This document shows positions 11,821 through 23,435 of a stretch of 64,000 bases of DNA, one piece after another. The stretch covers positions 14,104,001-14,168,000 of the forward strand of contig NC_134017.1 of the NCBI RefSeq assembly GCF_040712315.1, read 5' to 3'. Origin of the DNA: Castanea sativa. Taxonomy: Eukaryota > Streptophyta > Magnoliopsida > Fagales > Fagaceae. The notes beneath the pieces were generated by a model. The model searched no databases and had not been told where the DNA came from. It worked only from the letters and a program-made list of their open reading frames with translations. Position numbers and translations under genes: made by a program. Position 1 is the stretch's first letter, and each line of letters starts with the position of its first letter.

Positions 11821-12605
11821 GAGCATTTGCATTAGTTCATGCAAATTTTTTGTAAATTTATACATCTAAAAACTACTTTTTCTATTTTACACATCCATTT
11901 TTTATAAAACACCCACATCAATTTATCTATTTTACACATTTATTTAATAAAATATTCATTTATCTATTGTCATCTCTCTCACGGAACCAAGACAACCCAC
12001 ATAGCCACCATCATCCATCCACGCAACCACCATCATCAAGCCACACAACAACCCAACCACCATCCCATTCAACCATGCTACCATCAATGAAATTCACATA
12101 CCCACTCAACCGAGCCACCATCATCACCATCCTCAAGCCACCATCATCAACCGACCTAAATCCAAAGATCCGGAAACCCATTTATCAGAAAGAGTGAGAG
12201 TGATCGAACCCACAGATCAAACAACAAGATCGACGGTGAAGCTAGCAGCGAAACTAGGCAAACGGCGAAGCACTGTGAAGCTTGCCAGAGAGATCGAACC
12301 CATTGATCAAACAACGAGATCGACGGTGAGGCTGGCGGCGAAGTTGGGCAAACGACGAAGCACTGTGAAGCTTGACAGAGATCGACGCCTCCAGCGATTT
12401 ATGAGATGAGAAAAAGAGAGTGAGGTGAGAGTTAGGTATAGAGAGAAGAGAGAAAAAGAGAGTTGATTTGAGAGAGAAATAGAGAGGAGAAAGAAACAAA
12501 TACTAAAGTAATAAATACAAGAGCTACAGTTGTACACGGTTACTGTAGCAAGTGTATAAATATACACATCTTTGCACACTTTTAGAAGCATTGATGTGGA
12601 GCATT
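11821..12605. mobile_element. Degenerate TIR element with internal 91-bp tandem duplication
   Basis: The left end is TAA followed by GAGCATTTGCATTAG. The right end is eroded (CATTGATGTGGAGCA). The motif TACACGGTTACTGTAG near 12533-12548 is shared with the element at 24694-25707, so they belong to one family. The GC-richer inside holds two consecutive copies of a unit of about 91 bp (12201-12291 and 12291-12382) starting GATCGAACCCA. Open frames here on both strands come from this duplication and are not supported as genes. Confidence 0.65.
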
Positions 12606-12960
12606 ATTGAGGCAAAATGTGTAAAAATGGTGTCTTTTTCTATTATACAAGATTTTTCATCCATTGATGTGGATGCTTTAAGTTGGGGTATTTCTATTTC
12701 TGTGGATACTCAATGTGTTCTTTGCAGGTTTGAGGACAAAGAGTGAACATCACTTATTTTTTAAATGTCCTTTCTCGGAAGGATTTGGAAGACTCTAATG
12801 TCATGGTGTTTAATCAAAAATCCTAAATATCATTGGGATGATCTCTTGGGGTGATATAAGTTAAAGGATAAAAGTTTCTGATCCCCTTTATGTAGATTTT
12901 CACTTTGGTTTACTATTTAGTACCATAGTTATGAATTCCATTTCGTTTTGCTTGATATAG
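12606..12960 (+). mobile_element. LINE continuation, RT-associated zinc-binding (zf-RVT) remnant
   Basis: The sequence around 12716-12790 reads as CVLCRFED, then, after a frame change, EHHLFFKCPFSEGFGRL, the Cys/His-rich domain that follows RT in plant L1 elements. HWDDLL follows. Together with 9140-10856 this brackets the two nested inserts and shows they split one LINE. Confidence 0.75.
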
Positions 12961-13258
12961 TCAGAATTTTTCATTCTAATTAGTTAACCGGTACAAATCA
13001 CCTCATTATTCCATCTGATTCTAAATTCTAGCCCATTTAGCTCCATTCCACCCATTTAGGTCAATTCTACTAAATTCTACATGTTATGGTGATTTCGGCC
13101 TATATGTAAACAAATCATTATTTAAAAAAAAAAAAAACTCATTTGTTTTTATTACTTCACTCACATATCAAAATTTATTATTTTTTTCCTTTAACGATGT
13201 GTTTTTCTTGTTAACTTTACTCAGATATGACATGGTTTTCTTCAATAATATTTCTTTA

Positions 13259-13306
<48 letters not shown>

Positions 13307-13308
13307 TT
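12961..13308. other. Spacer, low complexity
   Basis: It contains repeated ATTCTAC/CATTTAG words, an A run, a TA dinucleotide run at about 13260-13290 and a T run leading into the tandem array. No gene is seen. Confidence 0.5.
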
Positions 13309-14965
13309 GAGAATATTTTTAACACACACACATGGGGAGAGGAGAGAAGGTCTTAAAGAAACTTACAGTTGTGTATATCCAAAATGGTCTAATTTTTGAA
13401 TATACAGCACAAACTTTTAAACCTCTTTAACTCACACTCAGTTTTCAATGTGGGACTAACCCAATATTTTTTCTTTTGAAAATATTTTTAACACACACAC
13501 ACAGGGAGAAGGGAGAAGATCTTAAAAAACTTACAGTGGTGTATATCCAAAAGGGCCTAACTCTTGAATATACATCACAAACTTTTAAACCTCTTTAACT
13601 TACACTCAGTTTTCAATGTGGGATTAACTTACTGTTTTTTCTTTTGAGAATATTTTTAACACACACACATGAGGAGAGGGGAGAATGTCTTAAAGAAACT
13701 TACAGTGGTGTATATCCAAAAGGGCCTAACTCTTGAATATACAGCACAGACTTTTAAACCTCTTTAACTCACACTCAGTTTTCAATGTGGAATTAACCCA
13801 CTGTTTTTTTCTTTCGAGAATATTTTTAACACACACACGGAGAGAGTGGAGAAGATCTTAAAGAAACTTACAGTGGTGTATATTCAAAAGAGCCTAACTC
13901 TTGAATATATTGCATAGGCTTTTAAACCTCTTTAACTCACACTGAGTTTTCAATGCAGGATTAACCCATTGTTTTTTCTTTTGAGAATGTTTTTAACACA
14001 CACACACAAAGAGATGAGAGAAGGTCTTAAAAAAACTTATAGTGGTGTATATCCAAAATGGTCTAATTCTTGAATATACAGCACAAACTTTTAAACTTCT
14101 TTAACTCACACTCAGTTTTCAATGTGGGACTAACCCAATGTTTTTTCTTTTGAGAATATTTTTAACAAACACACACTGGGAGAGGGGAGAAGATCTTAAA
14201 GAAATTTACAGTGTTGTATATCCAAAACGGCCTAACTCTTGAATATATAGCACAGACTTTTGAACTTTTTTAACTCACACTCAGTTTTCAATGTGGGATT
14301 AACCTACTGTTTTTTCTTTTGAGAATATTTTTAACACACACACACGGAGAGAAGGGAGAAGGTCTTAAAGAAACTTACAGTGGTATATATCCAAAAGGGT
14401 CTAACTCTTGAATATACAACACATGCTTTTAAACCTCTTTAACTCACACTCAAGTTTTCAATGTGGAATTAACCCACTATTTTTTCTTTTGAGAATATTT
14501 TTAACACACACACGGGGAGATGGGAGAATGTCTTAAAGAAACTTACAGTAGTGTATATCCAAAAGGGCCTAACTCTTGAATATACAGCACATGCTTTTAA
14601 ACCTCTTTAACTCACACTCAGTTTTCAATGTGGGATTAGCCCACAATTTTTTCTTTTGAGAATATTTTTAACACACACACATTGGGAGAAGGGAGAAGGT
14701 CTTAAAGAAAAGGTCTTAAAAAAACTTATAGTGGGTTAATCCCACATAGAAAACTGAGTGTGAGTTAAAGAGGTTTAAAAGTCTGTGCTGTATATTCAAG
14801 AATTAGGCCATTTTGGATATACACCGTTGTAAGTTTCTTTAAGACCTTCTCTCCTCTCTCCGTGTGTGTGTGTTAAAAATATTCTCCAAAGAAAAACCAG
14901 TGGGTTAATCCCATATTAAAAACTGAATGTGAGTTAAAGAGGTTTAAAAGCCTGTGCTGTATATT
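13309..14965. repeat. Tandem array of about 169-bp units with inverted copies at its end
   Basis: Units begin with GAGAATATTTTTAACACAC near 13309, 13478, 13646, 13816, 13983, 14152, 14321, 14491 and 14658, a spacing of 167-170 bp. Each unit contains, in order, an AC run, a purine-rich GGGAGAAGG block, TCTTAAAGAAACTTACAG, GTGTATATCCAAAA, TCTTTAACTCACACTCAG and CAATGTGGGATTAACCCA. The ninth unit breaks off at about 14730. From 14731 to 14965 the same sequence runs in reverse orientation for about 1.4 units. No unit has coding capacity. Confidence 0.92.
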
Positions 14966-15099
14966 CTTTACTTATATTTGACATGTTATATATTTATATT
15001 ATTTAATGATGATGATATTAAGATGGTGCATTACCTTATTTTGAATTAAAATATTGATATGGTATAATACCATCTGAACCTACTAAAGTTATACCTGGA
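14966..15099. other. Spacer between array and fold-back element
   Basis: AT-rich, with nothing recognised. Confidence 0.4.
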
Positions 15100-16050
15100 T
15101 TCAAATTACACTTGGTGTAATTCTACAAAAGTTTCGCTTTTTTAAAACCGTAAATTTCTAAGAAATATAATGGTTAGAAAATCACTATAATCAATATCAT
15201 CTTTAAAGTTAATTGCTTTCCATATTAGCTAACCTAATTAATTTAAGATAATATAATATTATTTTCTTTCTAACTTTCTTTGTCTCTCCTAATCAACTCA
15301 TCCCTAACCTTGCATAAGAGCATATTCTCAACATTCTTGGGCATGAAGGCAGTTGTTAAAGAAGCAGGTGTCAAATGTGTAGGTTGGACAAACTCATTTT
15401 AGCTAAATCATCACCAATAGAAAATAGTGCTTCCAAGTCTTATATGAATAACTGGAAAAACAAATCGAGCTCTTTGGTCGTTTTTTTTTCCCCAACATTT
15501 TGTTTTGTACATTGGGAACTATGGTTTCAAAAAACAAAAAATATTGTGCCGTGGTAAGACAAGCCTAGTGAAAATGTAAAATCATATTATTATGCCACCC
15601 TCTATCCGCAGAAGAGTAAAAATTAAAATCCATTGCTGTCAATCTAAGCAATGGAAACATAAAACGCCATTCAGCTGAATATCACGTCCCTTGTTATGGG
15701 TAATGTGTTCTGAGACTGTTCACTAAAAAATTTTCTATTGCTAACGATTCAGCTAAAATGAGTTTGTCCAACCTACACATTTGACACCTGCTTCTTTAAC
15801 AATTGAGAGTCCAGCACAACTGCCTCCATGCCCAAGAACGTTGAGAATATGCTCTTGCGCAGGTTAGGGATGAGTTGATTAGGAGAGAGAAAGAAAGTTA
15901 AAAATAATATAATATAATATTCTCTCAAATTAATTAGGTTAGCTAATATGAAAAACAATTAATTTTAAAGTTCTAACCATTAGATTTTTTAGAAATTTTC
16001 GGTTTAAAAAATGTGTAATTTTTGTAAAGTTACACCAGGTGTAAATTGAA
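15100..16050. mobile_element. Fold-back element with arms of about 330 bp
   Basis: The left arm (about 15100-15425) and right arm (about 15725-16050) are long imperfect inverted repeats. Shared words include TTACACTTGGTGTAA against TTACACCAGGTGTAA at the tips, TCCTAATCAACTCATCCCTAA, and GACACCTGCTTCTTTAACAA. The loop of about 300 bp holds no recognisable gene. It resembles Mutator-like or fold-back elements with long TIRs. The target duplication was not resolved. A related tip, TTACACTTAGTGTAG, stands just outside near 16089. Confidence 0.8.
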
Positions 16051-16275
16051 CTTATCTCATATATATAGAGAGAGATAGGTTTATGTTACACTTAGTGTAG
16101 CCCTAAAGAGTTACACATTTTTTAAATTATTAGATTTAAGTAGATCTAATGGTTAAAAAAAGATACTCATTAATGTTATATTCTGATTAATCTCATTTAT
16201 TATCCCTTATTTATGACATTCCATACTTATCTCTAAAAAAAAAAAAGGTATACGTATTCTCCTCCACTACAATAC

Positions 16276-16276
<1 letters not shown>

Positions 16277-16365
<89 letters not shown>
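16277..16365. repeat. (TC)n microsatellite, about 89 bp
   Basis: An uninterrupted TC dinucleotide repeat. Such tracts vary in length between individuals. Confidence 0.97.
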
Positions 16366-16366
<1 letters not shown>

Positions 16367-16710
16367 GGGTTCCACCTCTATGGATAGGTTGCTAGCTGCA
16401 AAAAAAGCCGCCGCCACCAATTGCATTTCATTCTTCTTAGATCATTTTGCACTCTTGTCCTTTTTTTTTTGACATGTGTATTTTATCTATGGATCAAAAT
16501 ACAATTTTGTTGATCGATTTCTATAAGCAAAAGAGTCCTAAATCAAGATAATGGGTAGGCTGCGAATGCATTATAAAACAACACGTTGACAATGTTTAAT
16601 TGAAAGCCATCCTTGGAGACATTAACACGTTTTGGCAAAATTGTTTATAGACTTCCTCCAAAACATTTTCATCATTCTTCTAATAGATTGCTTCTCCAAT
16701 ATAAAATTTT

Positions 16711-17605
16711 ATCCAATTTCCATGCCATTTAAATACTGCAATTTGAATCACAAAATTTAAATAAATAAAAGCACTTTAAAAATTAGATTCTAAAATGAGA
16801 ATAATTATTATATTGAATGGCTGTAGGTATGAAAGTATCTGGCATCTTGCATTTTACATGGTGGGATGCGTATTTGTATATTTAAATTGTATGAGTCTAA
16901 GCATATGAGTACAAGTAATAAGTACTTTATCACATGATGTTTTACTAGTGAAAACCTCACTAAAGTTGAAGGAAAACTAGTCATGATTGGATATGATGTC
17001 CTTGTTATAGGAGCGAAAAGAAACCATATACTTAAACCATATTTTGAGAGAGTATGCTTACTATTGGACCTTATGAGCATCAATTTCTTATGACTCAAGA
17101 GAGGTTATTTTGAGAGACTGTGTTTACTACTAAAGCTTTCAAGGCATTCGTACTTCTTGGATTTGTTAGGACTTAGGAGAGGTTAGTTTGAGAGAATATG
17201 TTTACGGCTGAATCTTATGAGCTATTCACACTTATTGGATTTGTTAGGACTTCTTGGCTAATCAGTAAAAGAGTTGTTTTTTTTGCATTTTTTTTAATAA
17301 AAAAGTTACCACCAGACTTAGCATCTATTGTGTATCTTTGTTTCCATTTATCCAATTTCCATGCCATTTAAATACTGCAATTTGAATCACAAAATTTAAA
17401 AAAATAAATAAAAGAACTTTAAAAATTGGATTCTAAAATGAGAATAATTATTATTTTGAATGGCAATTTCATATTTGACATCTTGCATTTTACATGGTGG
17501 GATGCGTGTTTTTACATTTAAATTGTATAAGTCTAAGCATTTGAGTACAAGTAATAGGTACTTTATCACATGATGTTTTACTAGTGAAAACCTCACTAAA
17601 GTTGA

Positions 17606-17608
<3 letters not shown>
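16711..17608. repeat. Direct repeat pair of about 260 bp separated by about 370 bp
   Basis: 16711-16972 and 17347-17608 are near-copies: both start TCCAATTTCCATGCCATTT and end CACTAAAGTTGAAG. The spacer has three degenerate copies of a TTTTGAGAGA...GTTTAC unit of roughly 60-75 bp (near 17041, 17107 and 17185). The second copy runs straight into an AC microsatellite. No gene is evident; frames on the minus strand in both copies are parallel by duplication. Confidence 0.8.

Positions 17609-17687
<79 letters not shown>
17609..17687. repeat. Compound (AC)n(AT)n microsatellite
   Basis: An AC run of about 32 bp is followed, after AGAT, by an AT run of about 44 bp. Confidence 0.95.
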
Positions 17688-17688
<1 letters not shown>

Positions 17689-18407
17689 AAAACCTGAAGT
17701 CTTTATTGTTGCTACGTTCTAGTTGAGCCATATCAGTATCCATGTTATTATTCTTTTCTTTCCAATTTTCCTATAATTTTTTTTAACGTTTACTTTTTTT
17801 TTTAAATAATAATAATATTTTCTCCAACCTTTCTCATTCTTTTACCTTTTTATCTCCCCAGTCTCTACTACCCTCAACTTTAATATCACTATTCATCTTT
17901 CCCTTTATCTTTCTTTATTTTGTCTCTTCATCTTTCCCTCCCTTACTTTTTTATTTACCCACTACCCTCAACCTTAATAGCACTATTTATTTTTCTCTTC
18001 ATCTTCCTTTATTTTGCCTCTTCATATTTACATCATCTTGCTATAAATTTGTCATTCGCTCTTACATTCTTTGCATAGTTTCCCCTCACAAAAAGGCTCT
18101 CTCTCTCTCTCTCTCTCTCTCAATACTTCTTGGAGTATTTTTATTTTTATTTTTCTTGCATCTCTACTTTAAGTTGATAATTTTTTTTGTTCTCTTTGAT
18201 TATTAAATGTTATCCTATTGCATTATAAAAAATTAAAAATAATATATATGAATATAATATATATTATTCTATTAAATAATATGATTTGAGTAATTTGGTG
18301 TTTATTATTATTATATATATATTTTAAAAATTCATCTTATTTTATTCAATATTTAAACTCAGCCACATCCTCTATATAATTAAATTATTTACGTTTTTAA
18401 AAAAAAA
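17688..18407. other. Pyrimidine-rich and AT-rich spacer
   Basis: It contains a repeated TTTATTTTG(C/T)CTCTTCAT motif and a short CT run at 18097-18121. No gene is seen. Confidence 0.5.
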
Positions 18408-18650
18408 TTAAACATATAATATTTTATTTAAATTCAAATAAATAAAATTGTAATCCAGTTAATAGAGATAATTAATTTGGTGTTTATTGTTATATATATT
18501 TGTTTTTCTTCTTTTTTTTTCTTCTCATATTATTTTATTCAACATATTGCATTATAAAAAATGATAAAACTAAGAGAAATGATATGTTTACAACATTTTT
18601 ACAGCAAATTCTAAGTGGCAGGTTGTTATTGTTGGGACAAAAAAGTAATC
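18408..18650. repeat. First copy of a 243-bp tandem duplication, with truncated MITE
   Basis: This segment starts TTAAACATATAATATTTTAT and ends inside a MITE at AAGTAATC. The same sequence restarts at 18651. The MITE part (18574-18650) is the left half of the complete MITE at 18830-19010 and has the same 9-bp TAAAACTAA in front of it. Confidence 0.9.
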
Positions 18651-18829
18651 TTAAACATATAATATTTTATTTAAATTCAAATAAATAAAATTTTAATCCA
18701 GTTAATAGAGATAATTAATTTGGTGTTTATTGTTATATATATATATATATATATATATTTGTTTTTCTTTTTTTTTCTTCTCATATTATTTTATTCAACA
18801 TATTGCATTATAAAAAATGATAAAACTAA

Positions 18830-19010
18830 GAGAAATGATATGTTCACAACATTTTCACAACATTTTTATAGCAAATTCTAAGTGGCAGGTTGTTATTGTT
18901 GGGACAAAAAAGTAATCTTAGTGTTAGGTTCAAATTTGAACCAATAACAAATAACCACTTATGATTTGTTGTAAAAATATTATAAAAATATTGTGGACAT
19001 AACATCTCTC
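18830..19010. mobile_element. 181-bp Mutator-type MITE with 9-bp target duplication
   Basis: The inverted ends are GAGAAATGATATGTTCACAA and, on the minus strand, GAGAGATGTTATGTCCACAA. TAAAACTAA flanks it exactly at 18821-18829 and 19011-19019, and nine bases is the Mutator target size. A member of the same family with its own 9-bp duplication lies at 40864-41053. Confidence 0.88.
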
Positions 19011-19019
19011 TAAAACTAA

Positions 19020-20100
19020 TTGGCTACTATCATTATGGAGTAGTAGTCTATGGTTTTATGTATTTAAAGAAATGGAATATATAGAGTTTATACATGTAAA
19101 CATTCACATTAAGTAATTAATATATATATATATAGGTTTAAGAAAAAGTATATGTATGGTTTTTATTAACTTAAAAGATAATAAAAAACCAACTATTAAT
19201 AAATAATAATTAAAACAATAATACTATCACATGCAACATACAGGTCTGCAACTAGTATGTTTTAATAGTTACATCAAAATGGTACATTGAAATAGTGCTG
19301 TTACCAAAATGTTTCGTTCCAATAGACAAATTGAAATAGATCGAGGAAGAATTAGTCTACGAAGGGCATACTTACGAAAATTATACGGGAGATCAAAACT
19401 AGAATAGAAAGTGGTGGTCAATTTTGAAACTATACAAAACAAGGCTCTTCCTTGCTTTTGATTTGGGTAGAGTCCTCTGAGATTTTTATTTTTATTTTTT
19501 TGTCTTTTATAGAATTTTATTGCTGGTTCTTTGTGGATTCTGTACCTCAATGATTCTGTGTTTAAGTATTATTTTAAAATATTTATAATGAGGTGCTCAT
19601 TCAACAAAAATATATATAAGAAGTTAAGAACTATAAAACGAAATCGGAAAGGGGGGACACGTTTAAAAAACCAGTTTTCTCAAGACTTTTATTTTGATTC
19701 TTCATAATTCAATTCATGATGTAAATTTTATAATAGCAGCTGGTAAGGGTACTTATGAAATCTTCAAGTCTTGAGTTTGACTTTAATTTAAAATATGAAA
19801 ACAACCAAAGCTTAAGCTTATCGACAGCTCAAATGCCCTTGAAAGTTGAAAAGTCTAAACTATAAAATAGAAATCATAACTTCAGCCAAGTCAAAAGAAG
19901 AAAATATTGAATATGGCGGAAGTCCATTAATTCACTCCATTAATTGAATAAAATTCAAGAAGATGACATTGCAAAATGTTACAAAGATTTCAGCCATTCA
20001 TCCCACGAAGAATCAACCATTACATTCAAACTATGCGGCATTTCCCATACCAATCTAGTTGAAATATGTGATTCTAAAAAACAAAAAACTCCATAAATCT
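19020..20100. other. Intergenic upstream of the peptide gene
   Basis: AT-rich with no gene recognised. A 93-codon minus-strand frame at 19269-19550 has no similarity I know and no support. The end of this stretch must hold the promoter of the peptide gene. Confidence 0.5.
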
Positions 20101-20102
20101 TG

Positions 20103-20110
20103 TATATATA
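20103..20110 (+). promoter_or_regulatory. TATA box of the Cys-rich peptide gene
   Basis: TATATATA, 65 bases before the ATG at 20168, a normal plant distance. Confidence 0.55.
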
Positions 20111-20167
20111 GGATTCACCGTACACCATATTTTGTTCATCTTAGCAAATATATCTTTCTTATAAGCA

Positions 20168-20494
20168 ATGGCATCTAAGGCTTTGAGTTCTAGTTTGGTG
20201 ACCCTTCTCATATTTGCCATCATCTTGTCCCCGATATCAACATGTGATGCAGTTAGGTTTACTCAACGAGGTATATATATAAATAATTCATCACCAATGC
20301 TTATATATATATATATGTGTGTTACTCTTACTAATCGGGACAAGATTTTAAGTTTGATTTTGATTTTTGTTTTGCTTGCAGCTTCGGGACCAATATGTCC
20401 TGCTTGTGTTTGTTGCACACCTGCACCACCTGGCTCTTGTTGTCAGTGTTGCGCAACTCCTGTTGAAACTCAGTCCGAGAATGGGTCTCCATGA
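20168..20494 (+). CDS. Small secreted Cys-rich peptide, two exons, 71 aa
   Basis: Exon 1 is 20168-20270 and exon 2 is 20382-20494, with a GT-AG intron after the first base of a codon. Residues 1-28 form a clear signal peptide (MASKALSSSLVTLLIFAIIL, then SPISTCDA). The mature part has a compact cysteine cluster, CPACVCCTPAPPGSCCQCC, then a hydrophilic tail ending SENGSP. Nine cysteines in about 20 residues with a Pro-Gly turn could bind metal or form disulfides. I do not recognise a named family. Reading on through the intron would insert a hydrophobic stretch and lose the signal-to-Cys-core joint, so the spliced form is preferred. A partial second copy lies at 48674-48786, where the Cys core is conserved. 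Confidence 0.8.
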   Translation: MASKALSSSLVTLLIFAIILSPISTCDAVRFTQRGIYINNSSPMLIYIYMCVTLTNRDKILSLILIFVLLAASGPICPACVCCTPAPPGSCCQCCATPVETQSENGSP

Positions 20495-21815
20495 TACTAT
20501 ATACATATTTCAGGACTCCATGAGAGCCAAATTTCAAGAATAAAAGTTGTTTATGCAATGGTGACCAAGACCAAGTTTCAATGTTTTATTATGTTGTTGT
20601 AATTTGATACCAAATATATCAACGTTTTAATTATGAATTTCTGCAATTGAATATTGTTCATTTATTTTGGCTATAGGAGATGGATTCTCTGTTGTCCATG
20701 CTCATACAATATTTGCTACAGTGATTAGGTCTGGTTTGTGTTGTAATAAATTCTCCCTCCGTCCTCTTTTGGAGGAATGTTTCCTGTGCTTCTGTATAAT
20801 GAAGTTATGACTTATGACCAAAAAAGAAAAAAGTTTCACTATTTTATTATGGTATAATTTGCTGCCAAATATATCAATCTTTGTGCGATATTTCTTATTC
20901 TATTATTCGTTTCACAAGGAGCTGAGAGCAAATTTTCAATAATAAAAGTATTCTCTGTAATTTTTACTAAGTTGCACTGTGATTTTATTTTTCCATAAAA
21001 AAAAAAAAAAAGTTGCACCGTGTAACTGTGTGCATGTTGTGATTCGGGCTTTCTCACATCTTGGATCTATGTTGCTTTTCACCAAATATATCAAATTTGT
21101 TTTTTGCGGTACATGTATAGACATACAATTATAATTGTATGTATAGACATACAATTTTTGTTCATGTATTTGTTACGTATAATTTAAATTATTATTCATT
21201 TGACAAAGAGGACTAGTGAGCTTACTTTAGTAGCTGTGTATGATGGGCTTCGATAGGCATATATGGATTGCTTATTGGGCTTCAGCTGGGCTGTTTATTA
21301 AGTCCGAGGTGCCTGAGGGCTGTGTATGGTATGTCTTACGTGCTAAAGATGCTTAGGTTTGTGGGTCATCAAAGGGTGCTTGACGTAGTTGCATGAAGGA
21401 GATGATTTCATGAGACCACTTTCTTACAATGGGCTCACATGTAAATCTCACACATATAAAATAACACAATTTTTGCTATAATTCACCTCATGGCGAGTTT
21501 TGAATAGTAAAAGTATGTCCTCACATAAACTCACTTTTACACATTTACTACTTCTAACTTGCCATGTGGCGAGTTGTGGTAAAAATTATATCATATTATA
21601 TGATCCTAGCATTACTTGCGAGATTCTCACATATAAGAGACAAGTTATTATAAAGGTCCTACGGGTGAGGTTCATTTAGAATTGACGTACTCCATTGGGT
21701 CCTTCTGCAGACCCGTGGACAAAGCTTGGGTCTTGACCCAAAACCAGATTGGGACATGCTAGGTCCAATCCCCTTTGCTAAGTTCTTTGATTGAGACATT
21801 ACTAAAACCACTCGA
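20495..21815. other. 3' region of the peptide gene and spacer
   Basis: 20495 to about 21090 is conserved with 48787-49215 and 49900-49980 downstream of the second peptide copy, including GGATCTATGTTGCTTTTCAC, so it is part of a duplicated block. Beyond it, at 21450-21600, lies an imperfect inverted repeat (ATTCACCTCATGGCGAGTT against AACTTGCCATGTGGCGAGTT), probably a MITE remnant. Confidence 0.6.
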
Positions 21816-22081
21816 GTTCCAATCCGTCAATCTTTCTTTATACACAAATCGATAAATAGCCTAACAATCATTGTTCAAATAATTGGAGTACCAATTTAAA
21901 GTATGCAAATTTCATTATCAACCCTTCAAAAATAAAGAGCCAATTTTGGTTCCAATCCGTCAATCTTTCTTTATACACAAATCGATAAATAGCCTAACAA
22001 TCATTGTTCAAATAATTGGAGTACCAATTTAAAGTATGCAAATTTCATTATCAACCCTTCAAAAATAAAGAACCAATTTTG
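21816..22081. repeat. 133-bp near-perfect tandem duplication
   Basis: 21816-21948 and 21949-22081 start GTTCCAATCCGTCAATC and GTTCCAATCCGTCAATC and differ at about one base (AAAGAGCC against AAAGAACC). The near identity suggests a recent event. It is non-coding. Confidence 0.93.
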
Positions 22082-23399
22082 GTCATGGAACGTTAGTCTT
22101 TGAGGACACTATTTTTCAATTAAAGTTTAGTTTTGTAATTTTTTTTTTCCAATCATGCTTACCGCAATCAACGAGTCAACAAAAACAGTATGTGAACTCT
22201 TCGATAAGCAATGGATACTTATCCATTAGTTGGGTGGAAAAGGTTGAGTATGAAAAGTGCGAGATTTTTGTTTTTTGGTTTGGTGTGATAGATTTTGAAA
22301 GATGGAAAAGGGAGTTGGTACCGATTTTCCACTCTGCCCACCAAAATCATCTATTCTTACCATTCGGAGAAAAACTAAGCATTCTCATTTTGTTCGTGTA
22401 AAATAATATGTTTATTTTAATATAAGAACCTATTTTTCTATTTTACTTAACAAATTTTTCAAAACACCTACTTTTAAGTTATTTTATCCTAAATCATATT
22501 TCAATCAAATATAAAAATTTCTTAATTTTTTAATTGTTATCTTTTTTCAAACATCAAAACTATCGTTCACTCTATTTTTTCATCCTTAGGAAACAAAAGA
22601 AAGTAAACAATTGAAATGAACAACAGTGCTTGTGCATTTTTACACAACAAATGTATAAGTTGATGTCAACAATTTTTTAGATTGGTTGGGAAAATTTGGT
22701 CCTCATGCCATTAAGTATGAGCTTATGTGAATGCTCTGTTTTATTTGTGTTGATTACAGATTAATGATGTATGACACCACTTTGGGTGACAAATCTTGTC
22801 TTTGGAAAAAAATTGGATTCTTTAATTATATTATCCATTTAGGAACAACTTATCGAGGTTTTGTCTAAGCATTAGTTCTTGATGTGGCAAACAAGTCATA
22901 GAGAAATATTTTCGAGCTACCGTGCATCTAAAAACGTGTCACATTGGATTTTGGTCATGATTATGTAATTAATTTATTATTAAAAGTTGGAGCATAGGAA
23001 ATATTGGGTATAGTTCTATTTCTACCATGTGTGTTTGATAAAAAGGATAGAAAAATTAAATGACAAAGAATAAATTACTATTATACATTTTCTTGGCTTC
23101 TTCCCTTCATATTCATAGGTCCAATGTCAAGGGGGATAAAAATGCATAGTGATATGAACATTTTTGGAATCAAAAAACTTATTTGAATAATTTGAGAATC
23201 CATATTGTATAAAGATGAAATTAATAAATTTGGTATTACTTTATTTATCTCATTCAATAGTGTTAACCATCAACTTACATAAATATAAATACAACCTAAG
23301 GACTTTATAGCTTGGTTGGTACCTCTTATTTCTAACAAAGTCGTCTTAGATTCAAATCCTCACGATCTTAACTATCAAATTATCATAATAAATAAATAA

Positions 23400-23435
<36 letters not shown>

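Noticed and set aside
11967..12591. Several frames of 71-94 codons on both strands
   Set aside because: Explained by the internal tandem duplication of a TIR element and its purine-rich tail.
13309..14965. Regularly spaced repeats considered as a CRISPR-like array
   Set aside because: Whole units repeat without unique spacers, in a plant nuclear context; this is satellite-like DNA.
15375..15557. 60-codon frame in the fold-back element, possible RNase H remnant
   Set aside because: Only a vague KKQKI-like match in one frame; not enough to name it.
19269..19550. 93-codon minus-strand frame near the peptide gene
   Set aside because: No similarity known to me and no conserved copy in the second block.
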